A DNA stretch of 64,000 bases from Streptomyces sp. NRRL WC-3605 (GCF_001509795.1 NZ_LLZN01000073.1:1-64000); one strand, 5' to 3'; counted from the stretch's first letter, positions 41,914-51,428 are shown. A program made the numbers and translations. The notes: generated from the sequence alone by a model not told the origin.

Positions 41914-42654
41914 ATGGTGGCTCCGCCGGACAACGACGTGCTCTGGGCACGCGCCCTGCACTATTCGTACGACGACGGCTCGCCCGGGCTCAGCGGCGTC
42001 TCGCTCGGGGTCCAGGAGGGCGAGATCCTCGCCGTGGTCGGCCCCCGCGGCAGCGGCAAGACGGCCCTCCTGCGCTGCCTGTCGGGACTGACGCCGGCGG
42101 GCGGCGGCGAGGTCTGGTTCAACAGCGTGCCGGTGCACACCATGGGGGCGCAGGCCCGCGACCGGCTCCGCCGCGACCGCTTCGCCTGGATCGGCCCCAC
42201 TCCCTCGCTGGTCCCCGAACTGAACGTCTGGGAGAACACCGCCCTGCCCCTGATGCTGCGCGGCAGCGGCCGGCGTCAGGCCAAGACGGCCGCCCTGGAG
42301 TGGCTGGAGCGTCTCGACGTCGGCGACGCCGCCCGCAAGCGCCCGTACCAGCTCGTCCGGGCCGAACGCCAGCGCGTCAGCATCGCCCGCGCCCTGGCCC
42401 CCGCGCCCCAGGTGCTCTTCGCCGACGAGCCGACGGCGCCCCTGCACCGCGCCGACCGCACCCAGGTGCTGCGCACGCTGACGGCGGCGGCCCGCTCGCA
42501 CGGGATCACGGTCGTCCTGACCGGCCACGACCCCGAGTGCTCGGCGTTCGCCGACCGCACCATCGCCCTGCTCGACGGACGGCGCGTGAACACCGTGCAC
42601 CTGCCGCCCGTCCCCGAGACGGAAGGCCGGGCGGCGTGCTCGCTCTCCGCCTGA
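41914..42654 (+). CDS. ABC-type ATPase with degenerate signature motif
   Basis: The protein has 246 aa from an ATG 8 nt after GAGG. Walker A GPRGSGKTALL and Walker B VLFADEPTA are intact and the switch histidine is in LTGHDPE. However, the ABC signature LSGGQ is replaced by LVRAE, the Q-loop glutamine is missing (FAWIGPTPSL) and the D-loop aspartate is lost (PTAPLHRAD). The overall match is to LolD/MacB/FtsE-type ATPases. ATP binding is likely, but efficient hydrolysis is doubtful. The downstream membrane-protein gene overlaps it by 19 nt, so the two form a complex-encoding pair. Confidence 0.72.
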   Translation: MVAPPDNDVLWARALHYSYDDGSPGLSGVSLGVQEGEILAVVGPRGSGKTALLRCLSGLTPAGGGEVWFNSVPVHTMGAQARDRLRRDRFAWIGPTPSLVPELNVWENTALPLMLRGSGRRQAKTAALEWLERLDVGDAARKRPYQLVRAERQRVSIARALAPAPQVLFADEPTAPLHRADRTQVLRTLTAAARSHGITVVLTGHDPECSAFADRTIALLDGRRVNTVHLPPVPETEGRAACSLSA

Positions 42655-43931
42655 CCCGCGGCGCCCGGCCCGCCGTCCAGCTGCGCCGACTGCTGGTCAC
42701 GGCGGCCTCGGCGGGCACCGGCTTCCTGCTGCTGTGCGCCCTGGGGTACGCCCTGTCCCACCCCGACTCGCCCGGCGACGCGACCGCGCGGCTCGCCTGG
42801 TGCCTGCCCCCGCTCGCCGCGACGGTCCATCTCGCGGTGGCCGTCGCCCGCACCGACCCCGGCACCCGGCCGCGTCCCGGCCTCGCCGCGGTCGGCCTGG
42901 GCCCGGCCCGCCTGATGCTGGTCTCGGCCACCACCACGGCCCTGTCCTGCGTGCTCGGCTCGATGCTGGCCCTGCTGGTCTTCCTGCATCTGCGGGGCGA
43001 CCTGACCGGCATGCCGTTCGACGGGGCGGCCGAGGAGGCGCTCGCGGCGGGCACGCCGCTGCCCGTTCCGGGCTCGCTGACGCTGCTGGCCCTCGTGCCG
43101 CTCATCGCGTCCGCCACGGTGGCGTTCGTGCTGCGGCCCCAGGGACTCGGCCCCGCTCCCGACGGCGGCACCGGGCGGTCGTACGGCCGGTTCGGCGCCC
43201 GGGTGCGGGAGGCCGTGCGGGGCACGCCGGGCACCGGGCAGGAGCCGGCGTCCGCGCCCGGCACCGTGGCGGTCGAGGCGCCCGCCGCCGGAGCCGCCCC
43301 GGACACGCTCCCCGCGCTGCCGGAGCCGAGCCCGGCGCCCAAGGGCCTGCCGTGGGGCGTGGCCGTGCTCGCCGCGGGCCTGGCGGTGGAGACGTACGCC
43401 GCCGGCGCGTCCGACGACGGCGGTCCCGCGCTGCCCGCGGCGCTGCCCGCCGGCCCCACCGGGGTGCTCGTGGGCTGGCTGCTCACGGCGGTGGGCCTCG
43501 CGCTGGCCGCCCCCGGACTCACCCACCTGTGCGGCCTGCTGCTGCAGGCCGTGCGCCCCGGAGCGCTGCGGCTGCTGGCGGGCCGGGGCCTGATGGCGGA
43601 GGCCGCCCGCATCGGGCGCCCGCTCGGCGTCGTGTGCGCGGTGGCCTCGGCCGCGTACGCCATGACCCCGCTACCGGAGCCCGGTTCCTTCGGCCCGCTC
43701 ACCGCGCTGGGCGCCGCCGTGGTCACCGGCTGCGCCGTGGCCACGCTGCTCACGGCCGCCGTCGAGGCCCGGCAGGACCGCGCCGGCACCACGGCGGCCC
43801 TGCAGCGCCTCGGCGCCCCGGCGAGCGCGCTGCGGGCCGCGGCGGCCCTGCGCGCCGGTGCCCTGCTCGCCGTCTTCGGCCCGCTGACCCTGGTCGTGGC
43901 CGAACTGGCCGCCCTGCCCCTGGCCCGCTGA
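42636..43931 (+). CDS. Multi-pass membrane protein, partner of the degenerate ABC ATPase
   Basis: This 431-aa protein starts at GTG with GGAAGG upstream and overlaps the ATPase gene. It has hydrophobic segments near LLVTAASAGTGFLLLCALGY, CLPPLAATVHLAVAVA, LMLVSATTTALSCVLGSMLALLVFL, LTLLALVPLIASATVAFVL, GVLVGWLLTAVGLALAAPGL and GALLAVFGPLTLVVAELAAL. A disordered Pro/Ala stretch lies at about residues 190-240. The pattern AALQRLGAPASALRAAAALRAG near the C-terminus resembles the FtsX/MacB cytoplasmic loop. It is plausibly the membrane half of a two-gene ABC system; the substrate is unknown. Confidence 0.65.
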   Translation: MLALRLTRGARPAVQLRRLLVTAASAGTGFLLLCALGYALSHPDSPGDATARLAWCLPPLAATVHLAVAVARTDPGTRPRPGLAAVGLGPARLMLVSATTTALSCVLGSMLALLVFLHLRGDLTGMPFDGAAEEALAAGTPLPVPGSLTLLALVPLIASATVAFVLRPQGLGPAPDGGTGRSYGRFGARVREAVRGTPGTGQEPASAPGTVAVEAPAAGAAPDTLPALPEPSPAPKGLPWGVAVLAAGLAVETYAAGASDDGGPALPAALPAGPTGVLVGWLLTAVGLALAAPGLTHLCGLLLQAVRPGALRLLAGRGLMAEAARIGRPLGVVCAVASAAYAMTPLPEPGSFGPLTALGAAVVTGCAVATLLTAAVEARQDRAGTTAALQRLGAPASALRAAAALRAGALLAVFGPLTLVVAELAALPLAR

Positions 43932-44028
43932 CCCCAGCTCCGGAAAAAGGTTCCCGTGCGGCGATGAGTTCCGCGGAGCCCCCGGGTCTACCTCACCGAA
44001 CAGCGACGAACCGATGGGAGAGACCCCG

Positions 44029-44448
44029 ATGACCGCCCCCGCGTACCAGCAGATGATCTTCGTGAACCTGCCCGTGAACGACCTCGACGCGTCGAAGAAG
44101 TTCTTCACGGAGCTGGGCTACTCGATCAACCCGCAGTTCAGCGACGACAACGCGGCCTCGGTCGTGATCAGCGACACCATCGTCGCGATGCTGCTCACCA
44201 AGCCGTTCTACGCGACCTTCACCAAGAAGGAGATCGCGGACGCCACCACGACCAGCGAGGTGCTGATCTGCCTGAGCGCGGAGAGCCGCACCAAGGTGGA
44301 CGAGCTGGTGGAGAAGGCCGTCGCGGCCGGCGGCACCGCCTCGGACAAGGTCCAGGACATGGGCTTCATGTACGGCCGCGCCTTCGACGACCTCGACGGG
44401 CACACCTGGGAGGTCGTGTGGATGGACCCGGCGGCCGTCGAGGGCTGA
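44029..44448 (+). CDS. VOC-superfamily (glyoxalase/dioxygenase-like) protein
   Basis: This 139-aa protein follows a GGGAGAG site. It has the two-module VOC layout: QMIFVNLPVNDLDASKKFFTELGY at the start and RAFDDLDGHTWEVVWMDP at the end. It resembles the bacterial YaeR/lactoylglutathione-lyase-like cytosolic group, in which the second metal Glu is in the TWEVVW strand. No substrate can be inferred. It is monocistronic, with a repeat element just downstream. Confidence 0.78.
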   Translation: MTAPAYQQMIFVNLPVNDLDASKKFFTELGYSINPQFSDDNAASVVISDTIVAMLLTKPFYATFTKKEIADATTTSEVLICLSAESRTKVDELVEKAVAAGGTASDKVQDMGFMYGRAFDDLDGHTWEVVWMDPAAVEG

Positions 44449-44470
44449 CGAACAGCCGTACGGGGACGAC

Positions 44471-44594
44471 CTAGTGCTGTGACCGGGAAGGTTCGCCGGG
44501 AAGCTCGCGGCGTCCGGTGCGGTGCATCGCAAGGCGGAGCATGACCCGCGTACTGGATGTACTCGGGTGTGAACCTTCCCGGTCACAGCACTAG
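44471..44594. mobile_element. 124-bp MITE-like element with 23-bp perfect terminal inverted repeats
   Basis: The ends CTAGTGCTGTGACCGGGAAG plus GTT (44471-44493) are perfectly inverted at 44572-44594. The element is bounded by CTAG on both sides, which is consistent with a TA target duplication inside CTAG as made by IS630/Tc1-mariner elements. It encodes no protein. Its right end stops 9 bp before the start codon of the LOG-family gene, so it must form part of that gene's 5' region. A degenerate short relative is at 15525-15572. Confidence 0.75.
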
Positions 44595-44603
44595 CATGGG
44601 CGG

Positions 44604-45725
44604 GTGCAGACGATGCCCGCCCATGCGGCCCACCACGACGACCACGAGATAGAGACGCTGGAGGAGTTCGACGCGACCGTCTCGGCGCGCGGCTCCCTCG
44701 CCGGGTTCCGCGTGCAGGCCGTCGATCTGACGGACCGTACGCGCGAACTGCTCACCACCGGCGCCGCGGGCGCGGTCTTCCTCGGCTGCCCGATGCGCGA
44801 GGACGCGGCCGCCAAGGTGCGTGCCGAGGGCGCCCTGGTCTTCCCGCCCGTCCCGGACCTGCCCTTCGACCCCTACCGGGGTCATGTCTACACGCCGGAC
44901 GAGCTGTTCGCGTCCCTGGCCGACGGCTACGAGGCCACGCCGGACGCCCGCGCCTACGCCTGGCTCCAGCGCACGAAGGCCGACCGGGACGTGTACGCCT
45001 CGACGCTGCGGGCGCTGCACGACGACGCCGTCTCCGACGCCCTGGACGAACTCCTGTCCGGCGCACGGGTGGTGGGCGTGATGGGCGGGCACGCGATGCG
45101 CCGCGGCACCCGGGAGTACGAGGGCGCCGTCCGGCTCGGCCGGGAACTGGCGCGCGCCGGCCTGACGGTCGCGACCGGCGGTGGCCCCGGCGCGATGGAG
45201 GCGGCCAACCTCGGCGCCTTCCTCGCCCCGTACGGCGACGAGGAGTTGGGCGACGCGCTGCGGCTGCTGGCCAAGGCACCGGGGTTCACGCGGTCCGTCA
45301 CCGAGTGGGCGTCGGTCGCCTTCGAGGTGCGGGCCCGGCTGCCCCGCGGCGGCCGCTCGGTCGGCATTCCGACCTGGTTCTACGGCCATGAGCCGCCGAA
45401 CCCCTTCGCCTCCCACATCGCCAAGTACTTCTCCAACGCGACCCGCGAGGACGGCCTGTTGGCGCGATCCACGGCGGGTGTCGTCTTCCTGCCCGGAGCC
45501 GCCGGCACCGTCCAGGAGGTCTTCGACAACGCCACGCCCAACTACTACGAGTCGCGCGGCGAGCCCACGCCGATGGTCCTGGTGGACCGGGCGCACTGGA
45601 CCGAACGGCTGCCGGTGTGGCCCCTGCTCCAGTCGCTCGCGGAGGGCCGGTCGATGGAGGCGCGGCTCGCCCTGGTCGACCGGATCGAGGAGGCGCCGGA
45701 GGCCCTGAAACGTCTCCTCGGTTAA
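44604..45725 (+). CDS. LOG-family Rossmann-fold protein
   Basis: This 373-aa protein is related to cytokinin-activating/nucleoside-monophosphate phosphoribohydrolases. The glycine-rich motif GGGPGAMEAANLGA is intact. The usual PGGxGTxxE motif appears as PGAAGTVQEVFDN, with the second Gly replaced by Ala. The N-terminal 150 residues are unlike the short LOG enzymes, so it belongs to the longer actinobacterial branch. Activity is likely nucleotide hydrolysis, but the substrate is unknown. The GTG at 44604 is nine bases past a MITE-like element; the ATG at 44613 is an alternative start. Confidence 0.75.
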   Translation: MQTMPAHAAHHDDHEIETLEEFDATVSARGSLAGFRVQAVDLTDRTRELLTTGAAGAVFLGCPMREDAAAKVRAEGALVFPPVPDLPFDPYRGHVYTPDELFASLADGYEATPDARAYAWLQRTKADRDVYASTLRALHDDAVSDALDELLSGARVVGVMGGHAMRRGTREYEGAVRLGRELARAGLTVATGGGPGAMEAANLGAFLAPYGDEELGDALRLLAKAPGFTRSVTEWASVAFEVRARLPRGGRSVGIPTWFYGHEPPNPFASHIAKYFSNATREDGLLARSTAGVVFLPGAAGTVQEVFDNATPNYYESRGEPTPMVLVDRAHWTERLPVWPLLQSLAEGRSMEARLALVDRIEEAPEALKRLLG

Positions 45726-45763
45726 TAAGAGGGCAAAGCCAACGCCTGTAGGCTGCATATGCG

Positions 45764-45805
45764 TTGACAGTGCTTATGCGACGCTTATAAATCTGTGAGT
45801 CTCAC
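45764..45805 (+). promoter_or_regulatory. Near-consensus promoter of the LAETG surface-protein gene
   Basis: TTGACA (45764-45769) and TATAAA (45786-45791) are 16 bp apart, an unusually close match to the principal sigma factor consensus for this GC content. GTGAG-T-CTCAC (45795-45805), a perfect 5-bp dyad, lies at the predicted transcription start and could be an operator. Confidence 0.75.
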
Positions 45806-45875
45806 GGGAACGGTGATGTCCCGTCGCCGCTCCCTTCCAACCCCCCTCAGTGGTGTAACTCCCGTAAGGACAAAC

Positions 45876-46562
45876 GTGTCCATAAACCGCCGTACTGTCG
45901 CACGCTCCGTGCGGGCCCTGGGCGTGGCTTCCGCCTCGGCCGCACTGGCCCTCTCCGTCGCGGGCAACGCGCTCGCGTGCGACATCAGTGAATTCTCCGC
46001 CGAAGCCAAGTGCGACGGCGACAAGGGCGTCATCACGGTCACCGACAAGGACCCCAGCGGTGTCCCGGCGACGGTCACCGTGTTCCTGCAGAACAACGGC
46101 GCCGACCTCGAGAAGGTCGGCGAGCAGACGGTCAAGGGCTCGCGCGAGGGTGTCACCATCACCTTCGCCGAGGACTGGAAGCCGAACGCCGAGTACCGCG
46201 TGCACGTCAAGGCCGCGGGCTACGTCGACCAGGACATCAAGCCGAACCTGACGACGCCGTCCACCGCCTGCAAGAAGGACGAGACGAAGCCCCCGGCTCC
46301 GTCGGACACGCCGTCGCCGACGCCGTCGGACTCCGCCTCGACCCCGGCCGAGGAGACCGAGACCCCGGCTCCCTCCGAGAGCGCGTCCACCGCTCCGGCG
46401 GAGAACGCCCCCTCCCCGGCGGCCGGTGACTCCAACCTGGCCGAGACCGGTGCGAACTCCAACACCGGTCTGATCGCGGGCATCGCGGTCGCGCTGGTCG
46501 CCCTCGGCGGTGGCGCGGTCTTCTTCGGCCTGCGTCGCCGTGGGGCCAAGAGCGAGGGCTGA
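45876..46562 (+). CDS. LAETG-motif sortase-anchored surface protein
   Basis: This 228-aa precursor has a signal peptide ending near SVAGNALA. An extracellular domain of about 110 residues contains three Cys. A Pro/Ser/Thr/Glu-rich wall-spanning stalk (about residues 125-185) follows, and then LAETG at residue 188 with a hydrophobic helix and an Arg-rich tail. That is the class-E sortase signal of Streptomyces, which covalently anchors the protein to peptidoglycan. GTG at 45876 has AAGGA 5 nt upstream. The strong promoter suggests abundant expression. Ligand and function are unknown. Confidence 0.88.
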   Translation: MSINRRTVARSVRALGVASASAALALSVAGNALACDISEFSAEAKCDGDKGVITVTDKDPSGVPATVTVFLQNNGADLEKVGEQTVKGSREGVTITFAEDWKPNAEYRVHVKAAGYVDQDIKPNLTTPSTACKKDETKPPAPSDTPSPTPSDSASTPAEETETPAPSESASTAPAENAPSPAAGDSNLAETGANSNTGLIAGIAVALVALGGGAVFFGLRRRGAKSEG

Positions 46563-46582
46563 TCCGGCTCTTCCGTGACACC

Positions 46583-46618
46583 ACTGTGGCCCGTCCCCGT
46601 CCGGGGGCGGGCCACAGT
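46583..46618. terminator. Bidirectional terminator
   Basis: A stem of 11 perfect base pairs (46583-46593 with 46608-46618) plus an inner C/G-rich stem lies between the convergent surface-protein and maleylpyruvate-isomerase-like genes. Confidence 0.75.
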
Positions 46619-46635
46619 CGTTCCCGGGCGCGGGC

Positions 46636-47433
46636 TCAGCCGAACGTCGCCCGCTCCAGCCAGAACTCCAGCAGCTCCCGCTCACCGAGGACCTCCAACC
46701 GCGCGCTGTCCAGCGGCAGTCGGCGGTAGAAACCCAGCAGGACGTCGGTGAGGGTGCCGCGCAGCGCGACCGTCGCCTTCTCGTGGCCGCGCCGCCACAC
46801 GATCGCCTCCCCGTCCAGGTCGACGAACCACTCGGCGTCCACGTCCGGCGCGGGGTCGGTGGCGTGCAGATGGATGCTCGCGCCGGGCCGGCGCAGCTCA
46901 CGCGAGGGGTCGTCGGGGATGGTCAGCTGCGCCCACTGCACGATCTCCAGCCACTCGTCGATCGCGTCGGCCGCGATCTCCGGGGCCACCTCGTACGGCT
47001 GACCGGCGGCGAGCGTCGCGTCGGCGCGGTGGATCGTTAGTTCGTGCGTCATCCGGCGGGCCCAGAACCCGGACGTGGGGATGCCGGCCCACGACCACAC
47101 CGCGGTGTCCGGACCGGCCTGGCGCAGCGTGCCGACGAGCAGTTCGCCGGTCTCCGCCAGCCAGGCGTCGAGCGCGGCGGGGTCGCCCTGCGCGTCAGGT
47201 CCCTGGGCGCCCGGCACGGTCTCCTCCGGGATCTCCTCCTCGGCGCGCGTCCGCACCATCAGCTCCACCCAGCGCAGGGCCTCCCCCGTGTGCCGGACGA
47301 GCTGCTCCAGCGACCAGTCGGGGCAGGTCGGCACGGTGGCCGACAGGTCGGCACCGGAGGTCACCACCGCCCTCAGCAGGCCGACCTGGTGATCTATCTC
47401 GTCGCAGTAGCGATCATGTGCGAGCAGCGTCAT
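46636..47433 (-). CDS. Maleylpyruvate isomerase/DinB-like N-terminal domain protein
   Basis: The protein is 265 aa. The N-terminal four-helix part (about residues 10-150) has VPTCPDWSLEQLVRHTGEALRW, with the metal-site His and Cys-Pro-Asp-Trp signature of the mycothiol-dependent maleylpyruvate isomerase group, and later MTHELTIHRADA. The C-terminal region is an SCP2-like domain (about 165-260). Members are mycothiol transferases or isomerases. The substrate is unknown. It lies 24 nt downstream of the thiQ start on the other side and is likely independent. Confidence 0.78.
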   Translation of the reverse strand: MTLLAHDRYCDEIDHQVGLLRAVVTSGADLSATVPTCPDWSLEQLVRHTGEALRWVELMVRTRAEEEIPEETVPGAQGPDAQGDPAALDAWLAETGELLVGTLRQAGPDTAVWSWAGIPTSGFWARRMTHELTIHRADATLAAGQPYEVAPEIAADAIDEWLEIVQWAQLTIPDDPSRELRRPGASIHLHATDPAPDVDAEWFVDLDGEAIVWRRGHEKATVALRGTLTDVLLGFYRRLPLDSARLEVLGERELLEFWLERATFG

Positions 47434-47457
47434 GCCCGCACCCTAAGCGCCGGGTGA

Positions 47458-48477
<1,020 letters not shown>

Positions 48478-50145
48478 CTAGAACTCCCCCGTCCGGTCGG
48501 TGCGCAGCCGCTCCAGCACCAGGAGCGCCACCGCGCACACCACCATGAGCACCGTCGAAAGGGCCATCGCCTGGCCGTAGTTGAGATCACCCGCGCGCCC
48601 CAGCAGCCGGGCCACCGCGACCGGCAGCGTCGGGTTGTCGGGCCGCGCGATGAACACGGTCGCGCCGAACTCGCCGAGCGACACCGCGAAGGCGAACCCG
48701 GCCGCGATCAGCAGCGCCCGGCGCACCATCGGCAGATCGATCTCCCGCCACACCCGCCAGGGCGAGGCGCCGAGGACCGCGGCCGCCTCCCGCAGCCGGT
48801 CGTCGACGGCCCGCAGCACGGGCAGCATCGTCCGGACGACGAAGGGCACCCCGACCAGGGCCTGCGCGACCGGCACCAGGATCCAGCTGCTCCTCAGGTC
48901 GAGCGGCGGCTCGTCCAGGGAGATCAGGAACCCGAACCCGACGGTCACCGCCGACACCCCGAGCGGCAGCATCAGCAGCGCGTCGAAGCCCCGGACGAAC
49001 CGGCCCGCGTCCCGCCGGGTCAGCGCGGCCGCCGCCAGTCCGCCGACCAGCACGGCGATCAGGGTGGCGACGACGGCGTACTGGAGGGAGTTGCCGATCG
49101 CCTCGATCGGGGCGACGAGGAAGACCCCGCCGTCGGACTCGGTGAGCGCCCGGTAGTAGCCGAAGCCGGGCGCGTCCAGAGAGCGCCGCACCAGGACGGC
49201 GAGCGGCAGCACCAGCAGGACGGCGACCACGGCCAGGACCCCGGCGAGCAGCGCCCACTGCCCGGCCCCGCGCGGCCGCCGCGCCGTCACGGACGCGTCG
49301 ACGAGCCGCAGGGCGCTCTCCCGCCGCCGTACGGTCCAGGCGTGCACGGCGAGGATCGAGCCGACGGCCAGGAACTGCACGATCGTCAGCACGGCGGCCG
49401 TGGACAGGTCGAAGATCTCGGAGGTCTGCCGGTAGATCTCGACCTCCAGGGTGGAGAAGGCCGGACCGCCGAGGATCTGGACCACGCCGAAGGACGTGAA
49501 GGTGAACAGGAAGACCATGAGCGCGGCCGCCGCCACGGCAGGCCCGAGCGCCGGCAGCGTGACGGTCCGCCAGGCGGTCCACCGGGACGCGCCGAGCATC
49601 CGCGCCGCCTCCTCCTGCCGGGGGTCCAGCTGGGCCCACAGGCCGCCCACCGTCCGTACGACGACGGCGTAGTTGAAGAAGACGTGCGCGAGGAGGATGG
49701 CCCACACGGTGGTGTCCAGCCGTACGCCCCACAGCTCGTCCAGCAGCCCGCCGCGGCCGACGAGCGCGAGGAATGCCGTGCCGACGACGACCGTCGGCAG
49801 CACGAACGGCACGGTCACCACGGCCCGCAGGACCTGTTTGCCGGGGAAGTCGAAGCGGGCGAAGACGTAGGCGCCGGGCAGCGCGATCAGCAGCGTGAGC
49901 GCGGTGGAGGCGAGGGCCTGCCAGGTCGTGAACCACAGCACGTGCCGGATGTCGGACTGCCCGAGCACGTCCCACAGGCGCCCGAACCGCCACGCCCCGT
50001 CGACGTGCAGGCCGCGCGCGACGATCGCGGCGACCGGGTAGGCGAAGAAGACCGCGAAGAACGCGACGGGCACGGCCACGAGACCGAGCCGCGCCGCCGC
50101 GCTCCGCGTACGGCGGGCCGCTACCTGAGGACGAGCGAGGTCCAC
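48478..50145 (-). CDS. thiP: Thiamine-type ABC transporter permease, fused double permease
   Basis: This 555-aa protein is made of two tandem permease halves (about 20-270 and 300-550), as in ThiP and FbpB. Each half has a coupling loop: EEAARMLGASRWTAWRTVTLP and REAAAVLGASPWRVWREIDLP. Around 12 hydrophobic segments are visible. The length is close to E. coli ThiP (536 aa). Its start overlaps the thiB stop by 25 nt, and thiQ follows at once. Confidence 0.85.
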   Translation of the reverse strand: MDLARPQVAARRTRSAAARLGLVAVPVAFFAVFFAYPVAAIVARGLHVDGAWRFGRLWDVLGQSDIRHVLWFTTWQALASTALTLLIALPGAYVFARFDFPGKQVLRAVVTVPFVLPTVVVGTAFLALVGRGGLLDELWGVRLDTTVWAILLAHVFFNYAVVVRTVGGLWAQLDPRQEEAARMLGASRWTAWRTVTLPALGPAVAAAALMVFLFTFTSFGVVQILGGPAFSTLEVEIYRQTSEIFDLSTAAVLTIVQFLAVGSILAVHAWTVRRRESALRLVDASVTARRPRGAGQWALLAGVLAVVAVLLVLPLAVLVRRSLDAPGFGYYRALTESDGGVFLVAPIEAIGNSLQYAVVATLIAVLVGGLAAAALTRRDAGRFVRGFDALLMLPLGVSAVTVGFGFLISLDEPPLDLRSSWILVPVAQALVGVPFVVRTMLPVLRAVDDRLREAAAVLGASPWRVWREIDLPMVRRALLIAAGFAFAVSLGEFGATVFIARPDNPTLPVAVARLLGRAGDLNYGQAMALSTVLMVVCAVALLVLERLRTDRTGEF

Positions 50146-51251
50146 GACTTGACCCAGTCGTCACGGTGGGCGGCGATCTTCGCCGGGTCCATGGTCTCGG
50201 GGTTCTCCGCCGCCGGCCCGAACTCGGTGAACTCCTTCGGCACCTGGGCGCCCTCCCGCACCGGATACACGAACATGTTCAACGGCATGTCGTCCTGGAA
50301 TTCCTTGGTCAGCAGGAAGTCCAGGAGCGCCTTGCCGCCCTCGGCGTTCTTCGCGTTGGTCAGCAGACCGGCGTACTCGACCTGCCGGAAGCAGGTGCCG
50401 TCCGCGACACCCGTGGGAGCGCTGGTGGGCTTCGGGTCGGCGTAGATCACCTCGGCGGGCGGCGAGGAGGCGTACGACACGACGAGCGGCCGGTCGCCCT
50501 TGGCCTTCTTGCCGCCGGCCGAACCGGAGAACTCCTCGTTGTACGCCTGCTCCCAGCCGTCGACGACCTTGACGCCGTTGGCCTTCAGCTTCTTCCAGTA
50601 GCCCTCCCAGCCTCCCCCACTCTCGGCTTCGCTCGAGCGGGAGGTGCCCCCATCCCCGTACTTCGCGGCGGTGCCGAGCAGGAAGCCGAGGCCGGGCGAG
50701 GAGGTGGACGCGTTCTCGGTGACGAGGAGGTCCTTGTACGCGGGCTTGACCAGGTCGTCGAACGAGGTGGGCGGGGCCAGCTCGTGCTCGCTGAAGTACG
50801 CCTTGTCGTAGTTGACGCAGACGTCGCCGGTGTCGACAGGGGTGACCCGGTGCTTGTCCTGGTCGACCCGGAACTCGGGCAGGACCAGGTCGGAACCCTT
50901 GGCCTCGTACGACTGGAACAGGCCGTTGTCGAGGGCCCGGGACAGCAGGGTGTTGTCGACGCCGAAGAAGACGTCGCCCTGGGGGTTGTCCTTGGTCAGG
51001 ATGGCCTTGTTGACGGCCTGCCCGGCGTCGCCGTCCTTGAGGACCCGGACCTTGTAGCCGGACTGCTTCTCGAAGGCGGCGAGGACGTCCTTGGACACGG
51101 CCCACGAGTTGTGGCTGACGAGGGTGACGGTCCGGGAACCGCCGCCGCCGGCGTCGCCGCCGTCGTCGGACGACCCGCAGGCGGTCAGCGCCGGCAGGGC
51201 GACGAGACCGAGCCCGACGGCGAGGGCCGTGGCCTTCTTGGTGATGCTCAC
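50121..51251 (-). CDS. thiB: Thiamine-binding lipoprotein with in-frame repeat insertion
   Basis: This 376-aa solute-binding lipoprotein has a lipobox LTACG with Cys25. Blocks such as VTLVSHNSWAVSKDVLAAFE, GDVFFGVDNTLLSRALD and DTGDVCVNYDKAYF match TbpA/ThiB proteins. The GTG start has AGGAGG upstream. It is the first gene behind a TPP riboswitch. Residues GGTSRSSEAESGGG between AAKYGD and WEGYW are encoded by a 42-bp repeat-like insertion (50611-50652). Without it the sequence reads smoothly as YGDWEGYW, so this is probably an in-frame acquisition on a surface loop. Confidence 0.88.
   Translation of the reverse strand: MSITKKATALAVGLGLVALPALTACGSSDDGGDAGGGGSRTVTLVSHNSWAVSKDVLAAFEKQSGYKVRVLKDGDAGQAVNKAILTKDNPQGDVFFGVDNTLLSRALDNGLFQSYEAKGSDLVLPEFRVDQDKHRVTPVDTGDVCVNYDKAYFSEHELAPPTSFDDLVKPAYKDLLVTENASTSSPGLGFLLGTAAKYGDGGTSRSSEAESGGGWEGYWKKLKANGVKVVDGWEQAYNEEFSGSAGGKKAKGDRPLVVSYASSPPAEVIYADPKPTSAPTGVADGTCFRQVEYAGLLTNAKNAEGGKALLDFLLTKEFQDDMPLNMFVYPVREGAQVPKEFTEFGPAAENPETMDPAKIAAHRDDWVKSWTSLVLR
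50611..50652. repeat. 42-bp Streptomyces interspersed repeat inside thiB
   Basis: The segment runs from CCTCCCCCACTCTCGGCTTC to a GAGGTGCCCCCA end and contains the partially self-complementary core CTCGGCTTCGCTCGAG. I recognise this as a short sequence dispersed in many Streptomyces genomes, normally in intergenic regions. Being 42 bp, it keeps the thiB frame and encodes 14 residues. Confidence 0.6.
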
Positions 51252-51285
51252 TGGATTCCTCCTGGGGTGACCAGGAAGAGACGCG

Positions 51286-51320
51286 GCCCTGCCCGTAGCC
51301 CCGGGGGGCTCGGGCAGGGC
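51286..51320 (-). terminator. Expression-platform hairpin of the thi operon leader
   Basis: Perfect 10-bp outer arms (51286-51295 with 51311-51320) plus an inner AGCCCC/GGGGCT stem lie between the TPP aptamer and the thiB ribosome site. It is the likely intrinsic terminator or anti-sequestering element of the riboswitch. Confidence 0.65.
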
Positions 51321-51342
51321 GCAACAGCTCGAGTGATGACCG

Positions 51343-51425
51343 ATCTCCCTACCCAGAATGACCTGGGCCAGGTTCGGAGGGTCTGCGGCCGGTGCCGCAC
51401 TCTCAGCGCTGTGGCGCTCCCCTGT
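51343..51425 (-). ncRNA. TPP (THI-box) riboswitch
   Basis: The reverse strand reads ACAGGGGAGCG, then CTGAGAG, then ACCCTCCGAACCTGG, then TTCTGGGTAGGGA. These are the THI-box landmarks in correct order and spacing. It precedes the thiBPQ operon and would lower expression when thiamine pyrophosphate is plentiful. Confidence 0.93.
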
Positions 51426-51428
51426 CGG

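Noticed and set aside
50121..51251. Frameshift or pseudogene in thiB because of the insertion
   Set aside because: The insertion is exactly 42 bp and the flanking protein stays in frame and well conserved.
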